Source: Lachnospiraceae bacterium
Lineage (GTDB): Bacteria > Bacillota > Clostridia > Lachnospirales > Lachnospiraceae
Length of the DNA stretch: 64,000 nt
Assembly: GCA_902363445.1 (NCBI GenBank)
Contig: CABJAB010000001.1
Location: 1-64,000, forward strand
Direction of reading: 5' to 3'
Part shown: piece after piece, positions 22,945 through 34,077 of the stretch
How the letters are laid out: each line of letters opens with the position of its first letter
Numbering within the stretch: the first letter of the stretch is position 1
Translations under genes and position numbers: made by a program
The notes under the pieces: model-generated
The model's database searches: none
The model's input: the letters and a program-made list of their open reading frames with translations, nothing else
What the model was told of the DNA's origin: nothing

Positions 22945-25014
22945 ATGGACATTATCTTAAATAATTATTTTAGAAAATTTGTTTCAGAGCAAAATTTAGA
23001 TACAAGTAGCAATGAAAAAAACTTTGAGAAATTCATTAACTATATATGTCTTTCTTCAAAAAACATAACAAACTTTGAATTATTGTCATCTTGCGTTGGA
23101 AACGGTGATGACGCTGGCATTGATGGTTTTGCTGTGTCTATAAACAATCGATATATTAATAATCTTTCAGAATTAACATCCTTTTTAGATACTGGAATGG
23201 AATTTTCAATTGAATTCTTCTTTATACAATCAAAGACATCGGAAGCCTTTAGCACAAAAGAAATTGGTATATTTGGTGATGGTGTTGCTGATATGTTTAG
23301 ACCACTTGATACCACAAAGAAAAAAATGAATGACTTAATAATTGAAAAATATAATATGGTTCAAAAAGTTCTTCAAAATTATGAATATATCAAAAATATA
23401 AAAGTCAATTTATACTACATTACTCCTGGTTCATACGTAGAAGATGACAACCATATCTCTACAAAAAATAGAATAATAGAAACATTATTACTTTTAGATA
23501 TATTCAATGCGGAAGATGTCACTATTCATATATTGGATAAAGCATTCATACGCAAGCAGTACGAATTAACAAAAATCCAAAACAGTGCCTCTTTCCAACT
23601 AAATAACAAAATTGAAATTCCTTATATTGATGGAGTTGAAGAATCATATTTTGCTATTATGCCAATTAAAGAATATCTGAAAATAGTGGTTGATGATAGT
23701 GATCGTATTCGCAGAGGTATTTTCGAATTGAATGTAAGAGATTTTGCTGGTTCAGAAGATAATCGTGTAAATCAAGATATTGTTCAAACTATAAACTCAC
23801 AGGGAAAGGAATCTTTTGGATTATTAAATAATGGAATTACCATTGTTGGTAAAACACTAAGTAAAGGACAAGGAATCTATACAATAAAAAATTTTTATAT
23901 TGTTAATGGATGTCAAACAACCAATGTTTTGTATGAAAATCGAAATCAAATTACAGATGGAATGTGGGTAAGTGTCAAAATTGTAATCACACAAAATGAT
24001 CAAATAATAAAAGATATTGTCAAGGCCACTAATAACCAGACCGAAGTCCAAGAAATACAACTATTATCAATGGATGAATATCAAGAAGAACTAGAAAGCT
24101 TTTATAATACCTTTGATGCTTATACTCAATTGTATTATGAACGTAGAGATGGGCAATATCGGGATAGACCTGATGTCGAAAGCTCTAAAATAGTAAATCC
24201 AGAGTTACAAATGAAGTGTTTTTCTTCAATATTTCTATCATGTCCTCATATAGCAAGCCGTTTTGTAGGTAAATTGCAAGAAGAAATCAGCAAGAAAATA
24301 TTTGTTAAAGATCACAAGCCTATTATGTATTATACTTCAAGCTTTTTAAACTATAAAATAGAAAATGCTTTCAATAATGAATTAATTGAACAACCATACT
24401 ACAAATTTAAATACCACATTGAAATGATAATATCTCATATAGTATGGCTTACACAGAAGACACCACCTTCTAATTCACGAAAAATGGAGGACCATTGCTT
24501 GCAACTTCTAAATGCAATCAATGATGAAGTGCAATTTCTTTCTCTGCTGGATAAAGCCAAATCCTGTGTACTAGCAGTTGTTAAAAACCTGAATAATACT
24601 GAATCTAATAAAACATTATCTGTTGTAAATGAACTTCTTCTCTATTCAGAAATAGAATGGACTGAAAAAGATGTAAATCAAGCAACTATTTTTATTTCAC
24701 AAATAGATGAGTATTTGGCACCTTTCTATACAATGGGTTCTTTTGAAGGAGATTTGCGTTACAATTTTGAAACCAATTTGCGATATTTAGAAGCATTCAT
24801 CTCTGACAAATCAACAATAAATTCGTTACTTGATTCAAATTTTTTTACCGAAACAAGAAATCTGTTAGATGATAAAGATAGACATAGTCGTAAAGAAGTA
24901 TCCAATCAAATTTACAAGAAAATACATAACGACATAAGAGAAACAGTATTGAATAAATTAAAAATAGCACAAAAATTTATGCAAAAACTTTCTACTGAAA
25001 ACAACTATAATTAA
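22945..25014 (+). CDS. AIPR-family abortive phage infection protein
   Basis: The 689-residue protein matches the AIPR family. GNGDDAGIDGFAV (52-64) followed by FFFIQSKTS (91-99) looks like a PD-(D/E)xK nuclease core (D60 and the QSK at 95-97). LLNNGITIV and YIVNGCQTTNVLYENR are family hallmarks in the middle. The family is named for abortive infection, in which infected cells die or stop growing and phage spread is limited. AAAGGAG precedes the ATG. It is the last gene before attR, so it is cargo of element 2. Nuclease activity is inferred. Confidence 0.8.
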   Translation: MDIILNNYFRKFVSEQNLDTSSNEKNFEKFINYICLSSKNITNFELLSSCVGNGDDAGIDGFAVSINNRYINNLSELTSFLDTGMEFSIEFFFIQSKTSEAFSTKEIGIFGDGVADMFRPLDTTKKKMNDLIIEKYNMVQKVLQNYEYIKNIKVNLYYITPGSYVEDDNHISTKNRIIETLLLLDIFNAEDVTIHILDKAFIRKQYELTKIQNSASFQLNNKIEIPYIDGVEESYFAIMPIKEYLKIVVDDSDRIRRGIFELNVRDFAGSEDNRVNQDIVQTINSQGKESFGLLNNGITIVGKTLSKGQGIYTIKNFYIVNGCQTTNVLYENRNQITDGMWVSVKIVITQNDQIIKDIVKATNNQTEVQEIQLLSMDEYQEELESFYNTFDAYTQLYYERRDGQYRDRPDVESSKIVNPELQMKCFSSIFLSCPHIASRFVGKLQEEISKKIFVKDHKPIMYYTSSFLNYKIENAFNNELIEQPYYKFKYHIEMIISHIVWLTQKTPPSNSRKMEDHCLQLLNAINDEVQFLSLLDKAKSCVLAVVKNLNNTESNKTLSVVNELLLYSEIEWTEKDVNQATIFISQIDEYLAPFYTMGSFEGDLRYNFETNLRYLEAFISDKSTINSLLDSNFFTETRNLLDDKDRHSRKEVSNQIYKKIHNDIRETVLNKLKIAQKFMQKLSTENNYN

Positions 25015-25095
25015 AATAATATTGAGTACCCATCATTATATGTTACCTTATATCTCTAATACAGGATTTCTATAGACATTTTATAGACGAAGAAA

Positions 25096-25132
25096 ACGGG
25101 AACGCCCTATTTACAGGCGTTCCCGTTGTTTT
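25096..25132. terminator. Bidirectional terminator at the right end of element 2
   Basis: ACGGGAACGCC (25096-25106) pairs with GGCGTTCCCGT (25116-25126) and is flanked by A- and T-runs on both sides. It ends the AIPR transcript. Since guaA now stops only 5 bp away in the other direction, it also serves as the guaA terminator. Confidence 0.8.
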
Positions 25133-25136
25133 TCCT

Positions 25137-25151
25137 CTATTCAAACTCTAT
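25137..25151. repeat. attR of element 2 within the guaA 3' end
   Basis: CTATTCAAACTCTAT contains the guaA stop codon (complement of CTA at 25137-25139) and the four preceding codons. The identical copy is at 13103-13117. Confidence 0.85.
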
Positions 25152-26678
25152 CGTTCCCGGCGGTTTGCTGGTCAGATCATACATGACCCGGTTCACGCCT
25201 TTCACTTCATTCACTATCCGGCTGGCTACGATCCTCAGCACATCCCAGGGAAATTCCGCCACGTCGGCCGTCATGAAATCACTGGTGTTGACGGCGCGCA
25301 GCGCCATCGCGTAATCATAAGTACGTTCGTCGCCCATGACTCCCACCGACCGCATATTGGTCAGAGCGGCAAAATACTGGCCGAGGCCTTTGTCCAGGCC
25401 TGCTTTAGCAATCTCCTCCCGATAAATGGCATCGGCATCCTGCACGATGCGTACCTTTTCCTCCGTCACCTCTCCGATGATACGGATACCCAGACCGGGC
25501 CCCGGGAAAGGCTGGCGATAAACCAGATATTCGGGAATGCCGAGCTCCAGTCCGGCTTTCCTCACTTCATCCTTAAAAAGCAGGCGGAGAGGTTCGATAA
25601 TCTCCTTAAAATCCACCACACTGGGAAGCCCGCCCACGTTGTGATGGGATTTGATGACTGCGGATTCTCCAAGGCCGCTCTCGATCACATCGGGATAGAT
25701 GGTGCCCTGCACCAGATAATCCACAGAGCCGATCTTTCTGGCCTCTTCTTCAAACACGCGGATAAATTCCTCACCGATGATCTTTCTCTTGCCCTCAGGC
25801 TCCGCGACCCCCTCCAGCTTCTTATAATAGCGCTCCTGGGCATTCACACGGACGAAATTCAATTCATAAGGACCGTTGGGCCCAAATACCGCCTCTACCT
25901 CGTCGCCCTCATTTTTTCTGAGCAGACCGTGGTCCACAAAGACACAAGTAAGCTGTCTGCCAATGGCTTTTGATAAAAGGACCGCCGCCACAGAAGAATC
26001 CACTCCGCCTGACAAAGCGCAGAGTACCTTTCCATCACCGATTTTCTCTCTGAGAGACTTGATGGTATCCTCCACAAAGGAACCCATCCTCCAGTCTCCG
26101 CTGCAGCCGCAAATCTTATATACAAAATTGGACAGCATCTTCATGCCTTCCTGAGTATGCATCACCTCCGGGTGGAACTGGACCGCATAAAGCTTCTGCT
26201 CCCGGCACTCCATGCCTGCAACAGGACATGCGGCCGTATGCGCCGTCACGCGAAACTTATCAGGCGCAGATGCAATATAATCCGTATGACTCATCCAGCA
26301 CACCGTCCGAGCCGAAACATCGCCAAAAAGGACAGAATCCCTGTCCACTTCCACTTCCGTCTTGCCATATTCGCTGACGGGAGCCGTTTCCACGTTTCCC
26401 CCCAGCATATATGCCATCAGCTGGGAACCGTAGCAGATTCCCAGGATAGGGATCCCCAGCTCAAACAGCTCCTTCTCACAGCGGGGCGAATCATCGCCGT
26501 ATACGCTGTTGGGACCGCCGGTAAAAATAATGCCTTTCGGGTTCATGGACTTTATTTTATCCAGTCCTATGCTGTAAGGATGGACCTCACAATAGACATT
26601 GCATTCCCGGACCCTTCTGGCGATCAGCTGGTTATACTGGCCGCCGAAATCCAGGACGATAATCATCTCTTTCTCCAC
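25137..26678 (-). CDS. guaA: GMP synthase (glutamine-hydrolysing)
   Basis: The 513-residue enzyme makes GMP from XMP, ATP and glutamine. The glutaminase domain (1-190) has GICYGSQ with C82 and the FHPEV histidine. The ATP pyrophosphatase domain has ALSGGVDSS. The C-terminal dimerisation domain ends in PPGTIEFE. The start is GTG with AGGAGG upstream. Its last codons are the attachment site of element 2, and the insertion leaves the protein unchanged. Confidence 0.97.
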   Translation of the reverse strand: MEKEMIIVLDFGGQYNQLIARRVRECNVYCEVHPYSIGLDKIKSMNPKGIIFTGGPNSVYGDDSPRCEKELFELGIPILGICYGSQLMAYMLGGNVETAPVSEYGKTEVEVDRDSVLFGDVSARTVCWMSHTDYIASAPDKFRVTAHTAACPVAGMECREQKLYAVQFHPEVMHTQEGMKMLSNFVYKICGCSGDWRMGSFVEDTIKSLREKIGDGKVLCALSGGVDSSVAAVLLSKAIGRQLTCVFVDHGLLRKNEGDEVEAVFGPNGPYELNFVRVNAQERYYKKLEGVAEPEGKRKIIGEEFIRVFEEEARKIGSVDYLVQGTIYPDVIESGLGESAVIKSHHNVGGLPSVVDFKEIIEPLRLLFKDEVRKAGLELGIPEYLVYRQPFPGPGLGIRIIGEVTEEKVRIVQDADAIYREEIAKAGLDKGLGQYFAALTNMRSVGVMGDERTYDYAMALRAVNTSDFMTADVAEFPWDVLRIVASRIVNEVKGVNRVMYDLTSKPPGTIEFE

Positions 26679-26759
26679 AAAACTTTCCTCCTGCCTGTTC
26701 TTTCTAAGTCTTTCTCTTCCAGCGCCCTTCAGCAGACAGGACTGCCGGAAACCGGCAAT

Positions 26760-27257
26760 TTATGGCTGAAGCTTCTCACCGCACTCCGGGCAGTAAATAA
26801 GCTCTGCGCTGACCTTCGCCTGGCAGGATGGGCAGACCCTGGTCTCGCCTTCCTCTTCAGCCGTCTCTTCTTCCTTTTCTTCCGGTTCCTCGTCCTTTAC
26901 CAGAATCTCATTTTCCGCTCCGCATTTACCGCAGAACTTATCCTCATTCGGCATCAGCGCGCCGCATTTCACACAGCGCTTCTGGTTCTTCAGAATCTGC
27001 TTATCCTTCTTCAGGGCATTCAGCCGGTCCAGACATTCCTTCACATCCGCCGCATATATGGCGTACTGCTCCGGCATATCCTCCGAATGATCGCCATAAA
27101 AAGCCTCACCCAAAGCGGCATAGGCTTTCTTTACCTTTGCTTCTTCCTGGGAGATCTGAAGGCTCAGTTTGGTGCTGCCCGCCACTTCCTTGGTCTTATG
27201 GCTGATCACTTTTCCGGCACTCGCCACTGTTTCACCCAATGTATCAAAAAAATCCAT
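26760..27257 (-). CDS. Double zinc-ribbon protein
   Basis: The 165-residue protein begins with a helical region (MDFFDTLGETVASAGKVISHK) and ends with two zinc ribbons, CVKCGALMPNEDKFCGKCG and CPSCQAKVSAELIYCPECG, separated by a glutamate-rich linker. The ATG at 27257 follows GGAGG; longer readings lack a ribosome site. Such proteins are common in clostridia without a defined role. It lies 81 bp upstream of guaA on the same strand. Confidence 0.8.
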   Translation of the reverse strand: MDFFDTLGETVASAGKVISHKTKEVAGSTKLSLQISQEEAKVKKAYAALGEAFYGDHSEDMPEQYAIYAADVKECLDRLNALKKDKQILKNQKRCVKCGALMPNEDKFCGKCGAENEILVKDEEPEEKEEETAEEEGETRVCPSCQAKVSAELIYCPECGEKLQP

Positions 27258-27400
27258 TTGAATCCTCCTCTCGGTTTCCGGCCGCCAAAGGCTGCCGATG
27301 CATCCCCCTCTCGTCCCTATCCCGAATCGTCCTTGTGTATAAAACCAACTAATCATACCGGATAGACGCACTTTTATTATAGGAGTATCCCCGGTAAATG

Positions 27401-28009
27401 TCAATCCAGGTGGTGGGCGTCGTTCAGAGTACGCAGAATACTGCGGTCCTTCTCTATATCAATGATGGTCAGGGACGTATTGTCCAGCTCGATGCACCGG
27501 TACAGGCGGGAGGATATGTCCAGCAGGTAAAATACCGCCAGCTTGAGGATGCCGCCGTGGGCCACCACCACTACAGTCTTATCCGTGTGCCGGTATTCCT
27601 CCTTGATGTCCTCCAGCGCCGCGCCCACACGCAGCTTCGCCCGGTTCAGCGTCCCTTCTCCGGCCATCGGATAATGGAAAGGCTCAATCCTGTATAAAGA
27701 AAAAGCTTCCCCGAATTTCTCCTCGATCATTTCCTTCGTCAAGCCGTCCCATTCGCCGAAATCCAGCTCCTTGATACCGTCGACCCTGTGGATCGGCAGT
27801 CCCTTTGGCTCCGCAATCGCTCTCGCAGTGTCATAGGCCCTCTGCAAGGGAGAGGAATAAACCGCGTCCACAGGGATGGACTCAAACCGTCTCCCCAGCG
27901 CGGCCGCCTGAGCCTTTCCCCTCTCGGAAAGGGGAACGTCTGTCTGTCCCTGATATCTGCCCGCTGTATTCCAATCCGTCTCTCCATGTCTTATCAATAT
28001 AAATCTCAT
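27401..28009 (-). CDS. Histidine phosphatase family protein (phosphoglycerate mutase-like)
   Basis: The 202-residue protein starts with the RHG signature (FILIRHGETDWN, phospho-acceptor H8) and has a matching VVVAHGG motif in its second half. The family includes phosphoglycerate mutases, alpha-ribazole phosphatase (CobC) and broad phosphatases. Nothing here settles the substrate. GGAG precedes the ATG. It is 28 bp downstream of uvrA. Confidence 0.85.
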   Translation of the reverse strand: MRFILIRHGETDWNTAGRYQGQTDVPLSERGKAQAAALGRRFESIPVDAVYSSPLQRAYDTARAIAEPKGLPIHRVDGIKELDFGEWDGLTKEMIEEKFGEAFSLYRIEPFHYPMAGEGTLNRAKLRVGAALEDIKEEYRHTDKTVVVVAHGGILKLAVFYLLDISSRLYRCIELDNTSLTIIDIEKDRSILRTLNDAHHLD

Positions 28010-28037
28010 CCGTCTGACTCTCCTCGTCCATTCTCTC

Positions 28038-30869
28038 CTACAGATATCTCTTCACATATTTTCCCGTATATGAGACAGGGTTCTCCGCCACCTCCTCCGG
28101 AGTTCCCTCCGCGATCACGGTTCCGCCGCCGTCTCCGCCCTCGGGGCCCATATCAATCAGATAATCTGCCGTCTTGATGACATCCAGGTTGTGCTCGATC
28201 ACCACTACGGTGTTTCCATTTTCGCACAAACGCTGCAAAATTTCAACCAGCTTGTGGACGTCTGCAAAATGAAGGCCCGTGGTCGGTTCATCCAAAATGT
28301 AAATGGTCTTGCCGGTATCCCGCTTTGACAGCTCCGTGGCCAGCTTGATTCTCTGGGCCTCGCCGCCGGACAAAGTCGTAGAAGGCTGGCCCAGTTTGAT
28401 ATAAGAAAGTCCCACATCATAAAGCGTCTCGATTTTCCGGCGAATGGCGGGAAGGTTCTCAAAAAACTTCATCGCCTCTTCCACAGTCATATCCAGCACA
28501 TCGTAGATGCTCTTTCCCTTATATTTCACTTCCAGAGTCTCCCGGTTGTAACGCTTTCCTCCGCACACTTCACAGGGGACATATACATCCGGCAGGAAGT
28601 GCATCTCAATCTTCAAGATCCCGTCTCCGCTGCACGCCTCGCAGCGTCCGCCCTTCACATTAAAGCTGAAGCGCCCCTTCTGGTATCCCTTGGCCTTTGC
28701 ATCAGCGGTGGATGCGAACAGGTCCCTTATCGTATCGAATACGCCCGTATAGGTGGCCGGATTAGAACGGGGAGTCCTCCCGATGGGAGACTGGTCGATG
28801 GCAATCACCTTATCCAGCTGCTCCACGCCTTCAATCTCCTTGTGCCTGCCGGGAATCAGTCTGGCCCGGTTCAGCTTTCTCGCCAAAGACTTGTACAAAA
28901 TCTCATTGACCAGGGAAGACTTTCCGGATCCGGATACCCCGGTCACACAGGTGAACACTCCCAGCGGAAGCTTTACTGTAATATTTCTCAGGTTGTTTTC
29001 CGCGGCCCCTTTCACCGTGAGAAAACCAGTCGGCTTCCTTCTGACGGCCGGAACCGGGATCTTGGTCCTGCCGCTCAGATAGGCGCCTGTGATGGAATTC
29101 GGACAATCCATGATCTCCTTGGCTTTTCCGACTGCCACCACCTCGCCGCCGTGCTCCCCTGCCCCCGGCCCGATGTCCACGATACAGTCGGCCGCCATCA
29201 TGGTATCCTCGTCGTGCTCCACCACCAGCACGCTGTTTCCTAAATCTCTCAGATGGATCAGTGTCTTCAGGAGCTTGTCATTGTCCCTCTGGTGAAGGCC
29301 GATACTCGGCTCGTCCAGTATATATGCCACTCCGACCAGGCCGGAACCGATTTGTGTAGCCAGGCGGATCCTCTGGGCCTCTCCGCCCGACAGCGTGGCC
29401 GTCCCCCGGGCCAGGGACAGGTATTCCAGGCCCACGTCGACCAGAAATCCGACTCTTGCACGAATCTCCTTCAGAATCAGCCCTCCGATGGCAATCTGAG
29501 TCGGCGTCAGCTTTTGTTCCACATCTTTCATAAATCTCTGCAGTGAACCAATGGACATGGATGTAATATCATAAATATTCTTATCACAGACCGTCACCGC
29601 CAGAGACGTCTGCTTCAGGCGCTTCCCTCCGCACACTTTACAGGGGGTGATCCGCATAAAGCTTTCATACTCGGCCTTGATGGATTCAGATCCGGTTTCC
29701 CGATAGCGGCGCTCCACATTCCGGATGAGCCCCTCAAACGCCACGTCGTAGATTCCTTCTCCCCGCTGTCCGCGGTAATGGACCTTTACCTCTGTGCCGT
29801 TCGTCCCATGAAGCAGGATATGGCGGATCCGCTCCGGATAATCCTGAAAAGGAGTGTCCAGATCAAAATCATACTCCTTGCATAACGCGTCCAGAATGGC
29901 CCTGGTGAAGCTGCCCTTGGTCGCACAGGACTGCCAGCCGCAGACGGTGATAGCTCCCTGATTGATGCTGAGACTTTTATCAGGGATCATCAGGTCCTCG
30001 TCAAATTCCATCTTGTAGCCGAGTCCCGCGCACTCCGGACAGGCCCCGAAGGGATTGTTGAAGGAAAAGCTCCTGGGCTCCACCTCTTCGATGCTGATCC
30101 CACACTCCGGACAGGAAAAGCTCTGGCTGAACGTGATCGGCTCTCCGTCGGCCACATCCACGATCATCAGTCCGTCGGACAATTGCATAGCCGTCTCGAT
30201 GGAATCCGTCAGACGTTTTTCAATCCCCGGCTTCACCACCAGGCGGTCCACCACGATCTCGATATTATGCTTGATATTCTTGTCCAGGCTGATCTCTTCC
30301 GTCAGCTCATACAGGTTATTGTCAATACGGACCCGGACATACCCGCTCCGCTTTGCCTGATCCAGCACCTTCTCATGGCGGCCCTTTCTGCCCCGGACCA
30401 CGGGGGCCAGCAGCTGTACCTTCGAACGCTCCGGCAGGCTCATGATATGATCCACCATCTGGTCTATGGTCTGCTTCTTTATCTCCCTGCCGCATTTGGG
30501 ACAGTGGGGGATGCCGATCCGCGCATAGAGCAGACGAAAATAATCATATATCTCCGTCACCGTGCCCACCGTGGAGCGTGGGTTCCGGTTTGTGGACTTC
30601 TGGTCGATGGAGATGGCCGGCGAAAGCCCTTCGATGCTCTCCACGTCCGGCTTTTCCATCTGCCCCAGGAACTGTCTGGCGTAAGAAGACAGGGACTCCA
30701 TATATCTCCTCTGTCCTTCCGCATAAATGGTGTCAAAGGCCAGAGAGGATTTTCCTGAACCGCTCAGCCCCGTCAGCACCACAAACTGGTCCCTGGGGAT
30801 GTCCACCGATATATTCTTCAGATTGTGCTCGTTGGCACCACGTATTTTGATATATTGCTGCTTTGCCAT
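28038..30869 (-). CDS. uvrA: Excinuclease ABC subunit A
   Basis: The 943-residue ATPase is the damage-recognition subunit of nucleotide excision repair. It has two ABC modules with Walker A sites [14 protein letters not shown] and [13 protein letters not shown], two signature motifs LSGGEAQRI, and CxxC zinc pairs ([26 protein letters not shown]). Its length is normal. It is downstream of uvrB and the lipoprotein gene on the same strand and is probably co-expressed in the SOS response. Confidence 0.97.
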   Translation of the reverse strand: MAKQQYIKIRGANEHNLKNISVDIPRDQFVVLTGLSGSGKSSLAFDTIYAEGQRRYMESLSSYARQFLGQMEKPDVESIEGLSPAISIDQKSTNRNPRSTVGTVTEIYDYFRLLYARIGIPHCPKCGREIKKQTIDQMVDHIMSLPERSKVQLLAPVVRGRKGRHEKVLDQAKRSGYVRVRIDNNLYELTEEISLDKNIKHNIEIVVDRLVVKPGIEKRLTDSIETAMQLSDGLMIVDVADGEPITFSQSFSCPECGISIEEVEPRSFSFNNPFGACPECAGLGYKMEFDEDLMIPDKSLSINQGAITVCGWQSCATKGSFTRAILDALCKEYDFDLDTPFQDYPERIRHILLHGTNGTEVKVHYRGQRGEGIYDVAFEGLIRNVERRYRETGSESIKAEYESFMRITPCKVCGGKRLKQTSLAVTVCDKNIYDITSMSIGSLQRFMKDVEQKLTPTQIAIGGLILKEIRARVGFLVDVGLEYLSLARGTATLSGGEAQRIRLATQIGSGLVGVAYILDEPSIGLHQRDNDKLLKTLIHLRDLGNSVLVVEHDEDTMMAADCIVDIGPGAGEHGGEVVAVGKAKEIMDCPNSITGAYLSGRTKIPVPAVRRKPTGFLTVKGAAENNLRNITVKLPLGVFTCVTGVSGSGKSSLVNEILYKSLARKLNRARLIPGRHKEIEGVEQLDKVIAIDQSPIGRTPRSNPATYTGVFDTIRDLFASTADAKAKGYQKGRFSFNVKGGRCEACSGDGILKIEMHFLPDVYVPCEVCGGKRYNRETLEVKYKGKSIYDVLDMTVEEAMKFFENLPAIRRKIETLYDVGLSYIKLGQPSTTLSGGEAQRIKLATELSKRDTGKTIYILDEPTTGLHFADVHKLVEILQRLCENGNTVVVIEHNLDVIKTADYLIDMGPEGGDGGGTVIAEGTPEEVAENPVSYTGKYVKRYL

Positions 30870-30875
30870 GTCTTT

Positions 30876-31694
30876 TCACCTGTCCAATTCCCAATATTCT
30901 TCCCTGGTAACAAAAGGCGGTTCCAGATACAAAACGCTGAAACTGTCCTCTCCATTTTTGATTTCTGCTGCGAACTCCGCGGCAGACTCAAGTGCCGGCT
31001 CAGCCAACTCGATGAATACGTGAGTTACAGAGCTGTCCTTTTCCAAAAGAGAAGGGACCTCTTCCTCCGTGACATATACAAACACGTCATTCGGATCAAT
31101 CCCTTTCTCTCCACAGACCTTCTCTATTTCCCGTAGGAACAGTGAATCATCTGTGGAACCGGAGCCGGATACCGCCGCACATTTTCCAAATCTTTTCTTT
31201 CCGCCCACAACAAGTTCATCCAGAACTTCTTCAATCCTGGCATAATCATATGAAATATAAATTGCTTTGTAAATTCCCTCCGGCGGTATCATTGCCAGCG
31301 CAATCTCATCGGAAGGAGAGTGATTGAAGATGAGTACCGGTGTCTCTTCCGATACTTCCTTCACAATCTTTTCCGCTTTCTCCTTATCCATAGGAGACGC
31401 CATGATGATATCGGCGTGCTCATCTCTCAGTTCTTCCAGGCTTCCGGTGATGACCGTGATTCCTTTCGACTCCAGACACGCAGTCAGATAAGGAGCGAAC
31501 TTCGTCATAATAGCTTCATCATCTCCCGTCAGACATAGTCCTGCCCGGAATTCCGCTTCTTCATTCGCGGCGGAGCGTCCGCCCTTTAATATCGGAGAAC
31601 TGCCCTTAATCTCTTTTTCATCACAGCCCAGCAGAAAACATAAAGCCAAAATCGCCATGCACGCAGAAATTCTGCGGCTTCTTCTCACATTCAT
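30876..31694 (-). CDS. Lipoprotein with a substrate-binding-like fold (DUF3798-like)
   Basis: The 272-residue protein has a signal peptide with lipobox FLLGC near residue 24, so it should be anchored outside the cell. The rest looks like a periplasmic-binding-protein fold (alternating strands such as [15 protein letters not shown] and [11 protein letters not shown]) and resembles DUF3798 proteins. It lies between uvrB and uvrA, ending 6 bp before uvrA. This is an unexpected position for a surface lipoprotein. Ligand and role are unknown. Confidence 0.65.
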   Translation of the reverse strand: MNVRRSRRISACMAILALCFLLGCDEKEIKGSSPILKGGRSAANEEAEFRAGLCLTGDDEAIMTKFAPYLTACLESKGITVITGSLEELRDEHADIIMASPMDKEKAEKIVKEVSEETPVLIFNHSPSDEIALAMIPPEGIYKAIYISYDYARIEEVLDELVVGGKKRFGKCAAVSGSGSTDDSLFLREIEKVCGEKGIDPNDVFVYVTEEEVPSLLEKDSSVTHVFIELAEPALESAAEFAAEIKNGEDSFSVLYLEPPFVTREEYWELDR

Positions 31695-31795
31695 TCCCTC
31701 ATCTCAATCTCAGTGATCACTGAATCCTATTTTTCCCCGGCGTTTTCTGCTTTTTCAATACTCTTGTTTCTCAATCCCCCATACGGCCGGCCCTG

Positions 31796-33790
31796 TCAGG
31801 CCTCCGTAGAATAAAGCTGCTTCTTTAAAAGCATCATCTGGTCTCTCAGCTCGGCCGCCTGCTCAAAGTCGAGTTCCGCCGCCGCCTGCTGCATCTTCTT
31901 TTGGATGCTTCCGATCAGCTTTTGAAGCTCCTTGCTGCTCATAGATTCCGGATCCTTGTCCAGCTTAATGCCGCGCGCGCGTTTTTCCTCCGATTTGGAG
32001 ATACTGATCAAATCCCTTACCGCCTTTTTAATGGACGTCGGCGTGATGCCGTGCGCTTCATTATATTCCTGCTGTATTTTTCGCCGCCTTTCTGTCTCAT
32101 CTATGGCCACGCGCATAGAATCGGTGATCCTGTCCGCATACATGATGACATGTCCGTCCGCATTCCGGGCCGCCCTGCCAATGGTCTGTATCAGAGAAGT
32201 CTCCGAACGCAGGAAGCCTTCCTTGTCCGCATCCAGAATCGCCACCAGTCCGATCTCCGGTATATCCAGTCCCTCCCGGAGCAGGTTGATTCCCACCAGG
32301 ACATCGAACAGATCCAATCTCATATCCCGGATGATCTCACTCCGTTCCAGAGTATCTATATCGGAATGCAGATATTTGACGCGGATACCCACCTCCCGCA
32401 TATAGTCGGTCAGATCCTCCGCCATCCGCTTTGTCAGGGTCGTCACCAGTACCTTCCGCTTCTTTTCTACTTCCTGGTTTACCTCAGAAACCAGATCGTC
32501 GATCTGTCCTCCCACCGGCCGCACCTCGACTCTGGGATCCAGAAGCCCGGTAGGACGGATGATCTGCTCCGTGCGCAAAAGCTCATGGTCCGCTTCATAC
32601 GCGCCCGGAGTGGCGGACACAAACAGCAGCTGATTGATCCGTTCCTCGAACTCTGAAAAATTGAGAGGACGGTTGTCCAGCGCGGAGGGCAGACGGAAGC
32701 CGAATTCCACGAGAGTTGTCTTCCTGGACCGGTCCCCCGCGTACATGCCCCGAATCTGAGGGATGGTAATATGAGACTCATCAATCATGATCAGAAAATC
32801 GTCCGGAAAGTAATCAAACAGCGTACACGGCGGCACTCCCGGCTCCTGCCCGGTCAGATGCCTCGAATAGTTCTCTATGCCGGAGCAGAATCCAGTCTCC
32901 TTCATCATCTCGATATCAAAATTGGTCCGCTCCGAGATTCTCTGGGCCTCTAAAAGCTTGTCCTCACTCCGGAAATACGCCACCTGCGCCTTCAGCTCCT
33001 CAGCGATGGTTTCCGCCGCCTCCAGCATCTTGTCCCTGGGGACTACGTAGTGGGACGCCGGAAAGATCGCGATATGCTCCAGGCGGCTCTTCGCCTCGCC
33101 GGTCAGCGGATCTATCTCCGTGATCCGGTCCACTTCATCGCCGAAAAACTCAATCCGATAAGCGACTCCGTCACAGTAAGCCGGATATACCTCCAGCACA
33201 TCGCCTCTCACCCGAAAAGCGCCGCGCTTGAAATCCATGTCGTTCCGGTTGTATTGGATCTCGATCAGCTTGTGCACCACCTCGTCCCTGTCCCGGACCA
33301 TGCCGGGCCGCAGGGATATCACCATGTTCTTATAATCGATGGGGCTTCCCAAGCCATAAATACAGGAAACGGAAGCAATGATGATCACATCCTCCCTCTC
33401 CGACAGGGCAGCCGTCGCCGAATGGCGGAGCTTATCGATCTCGTCATTGATAGAGGAATCCTTCTCTATATAAGTATCCGTGGAAGGCACATAGGCCTCC
33501 GGCTGGTAATAGTCATAGTACGAAACGAAATATTCCACTGCATTGTTGGGAAAAAATTCCTTGAACTCACCATAGAGCTGCGCGGCCAGCGTTTTGTTGT
33601 GTGCAATGATGAGCGTCGGCTTCTGAAGCTCCTGGATCACGTTGGCCATCGTGAAGGTCTTCCCAGATCCTGTGACTCCCAGCAAAGTTTCAAACTGGTT
33701 TCCTTCCTTAAATCCCTGGACCAGTTCTTTTATAGCCTGCGGCTGATCGCCGGTAGGAGTGTATTCTGACACCAATTCAAATCTGTTCAC
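31796..33790 (-). CDS. uvrB: Excinuclease ABC subunit B
   Basis: The 664-residue DNA helicase-like subunit receives damaged DNA from UvrA and recruits UvrC. Visible are Walker [14 protein letters not shown], the beta-hairpin [12 protein letters not shown], helicase motifs such as DESH and QTIGRAARN, and the C-terminal UVR domain ([13 protein letters not shown]). The start is GTG after AAGGAGG. The promoter 210 bp upstream carries a LexA box. Confidence 0.97.
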   Translation of the reverse strand: MNRFELVSEYTPTGDQPQAIKELVQGFKEGNQFETLLGVTGSGKTFTMANVIQELQKPTLIIAHNKTLAAQLYGEFKEFFPNNAVEYFVSYYDYYQPEAYVPSTDTYIEKDSSINDEIDKLRHSATAALSEREDVIIIASVSCIYGLGSPIDYKNMVISLRPGMVRDRDEVVHKLIEIQYNRNDMDFKRGAFRVRGDVLEVYPAYCDGVAYRIEFFGDEVDRITEIDPLTGEAKSRLEHIAIFPASHYVVPRDKMLEAAETIAEELKAQVAYFRSEDKLLEAQRISERTNFDIEMMKETGFCSGIENYSRHLTGQEPGVPPCTLFDYFPDDFLIMIDESHITIPQIRGMYAGDRSRKTTLVEFGFRLPSALDNRPLNFSEFEERINQLLFVSATPGAYEADHELLRTEQIIRPTGLLDPRVEVRPVGGQIDDLVSEVNQEVEKKRKVLVTTLTKRMAEDLTDYMREVGIRVKYLHSDIDTLERSEIIRDMRLDLFDVLVGINLLREGLDIPEIGLVAILDADKEGFLRSETSLIQTIGRAARNADGHVIMYADRITDSMRVAIDETERRRKIQQEYNEAHGITPTSIKKAVRDLISISKSEEKRARGIKLDKDPESMSSKELQKLIGSIQKKMQQAAAELDFEQAAELRDQMMLLKKQLYSTEA

Positions 33791-33888
33791 CGCAGCAAAC
33801 CTCCTTACTGTTTATACTGCCTCTGAAAGCTCCTTGCATGAATCCCCAATTCCTGCATATACCCGCCAAAAACAGCATAAAACCCTCA

Positions 33889-33905
33889 ATGGTATAGTAT
33901 ACCAT
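33889..33905. promoter_or_regulatory. Perfect 17-bp palindrome in the uvrB leader
   Basis: ATGGTATAGTATACCAT is a perfect palindrome around the central G at 33897. It lies between the SOS promoter and the uvrB start and may be a binding site for another regulator. No gene is present in 33791-34077. Confidence 0.4.
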
Positions 33906-33977
33906 AATTCATCCTATATTAACACGCTATGCTTTAAAAACCTATGCTGCAAAAGACACATCCATCTGCCGTTTTCA

Positions 33978-34025
33978 GAACATACGTTCATTTACCAGTA
34001 TAACTGCTATTCCCTTTCACGTCAA
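33978..34025 (-). promoter_or_regulatory. SOS promoter of uvrB with a LexA/DinR box
   Basis: On the minus strand TTGACG (34025-34020), 17 bp and TATACT (34002-33997) form a promoter. GAACATACGTTC (33978-33989) fits the Firmicute LexA box GAACnnnnGTTC and overlaps the start point. This predicts repression by LexA and induction by DNA damage. Confidence 0.8.
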
Positions 34026-34077
34026 TAGGCGAAAAACCGGCGGCTGTAACGGATCGTCTGCGCCGCCCATGAGAACC

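Larger units (their letters stand above)
13103..25151. mobile_element. Mobilizable element 2 integrated in the 3' end of guaA
   Basis: The element of about 12 kb is bounded by 15-bp direct repeats. Integration restores the guaA reading frame including its stop. It carries a C-R-M type II restriction operon, a MobQ relaxase with nested genes, an RSF1010-type nick motif, two small relaxosome proteins, a DUF5348 protein, integrase, a replication initiator with iteron-like repeats, an excisionase-like gene, an XRE repressor and an AIPR-type defence gene. No pore or coupling-protein genes are present, so transfer would need a helper element. The base composition is much more AT-rich than the neighbouring chromosome. 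Confidence 0.85.
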
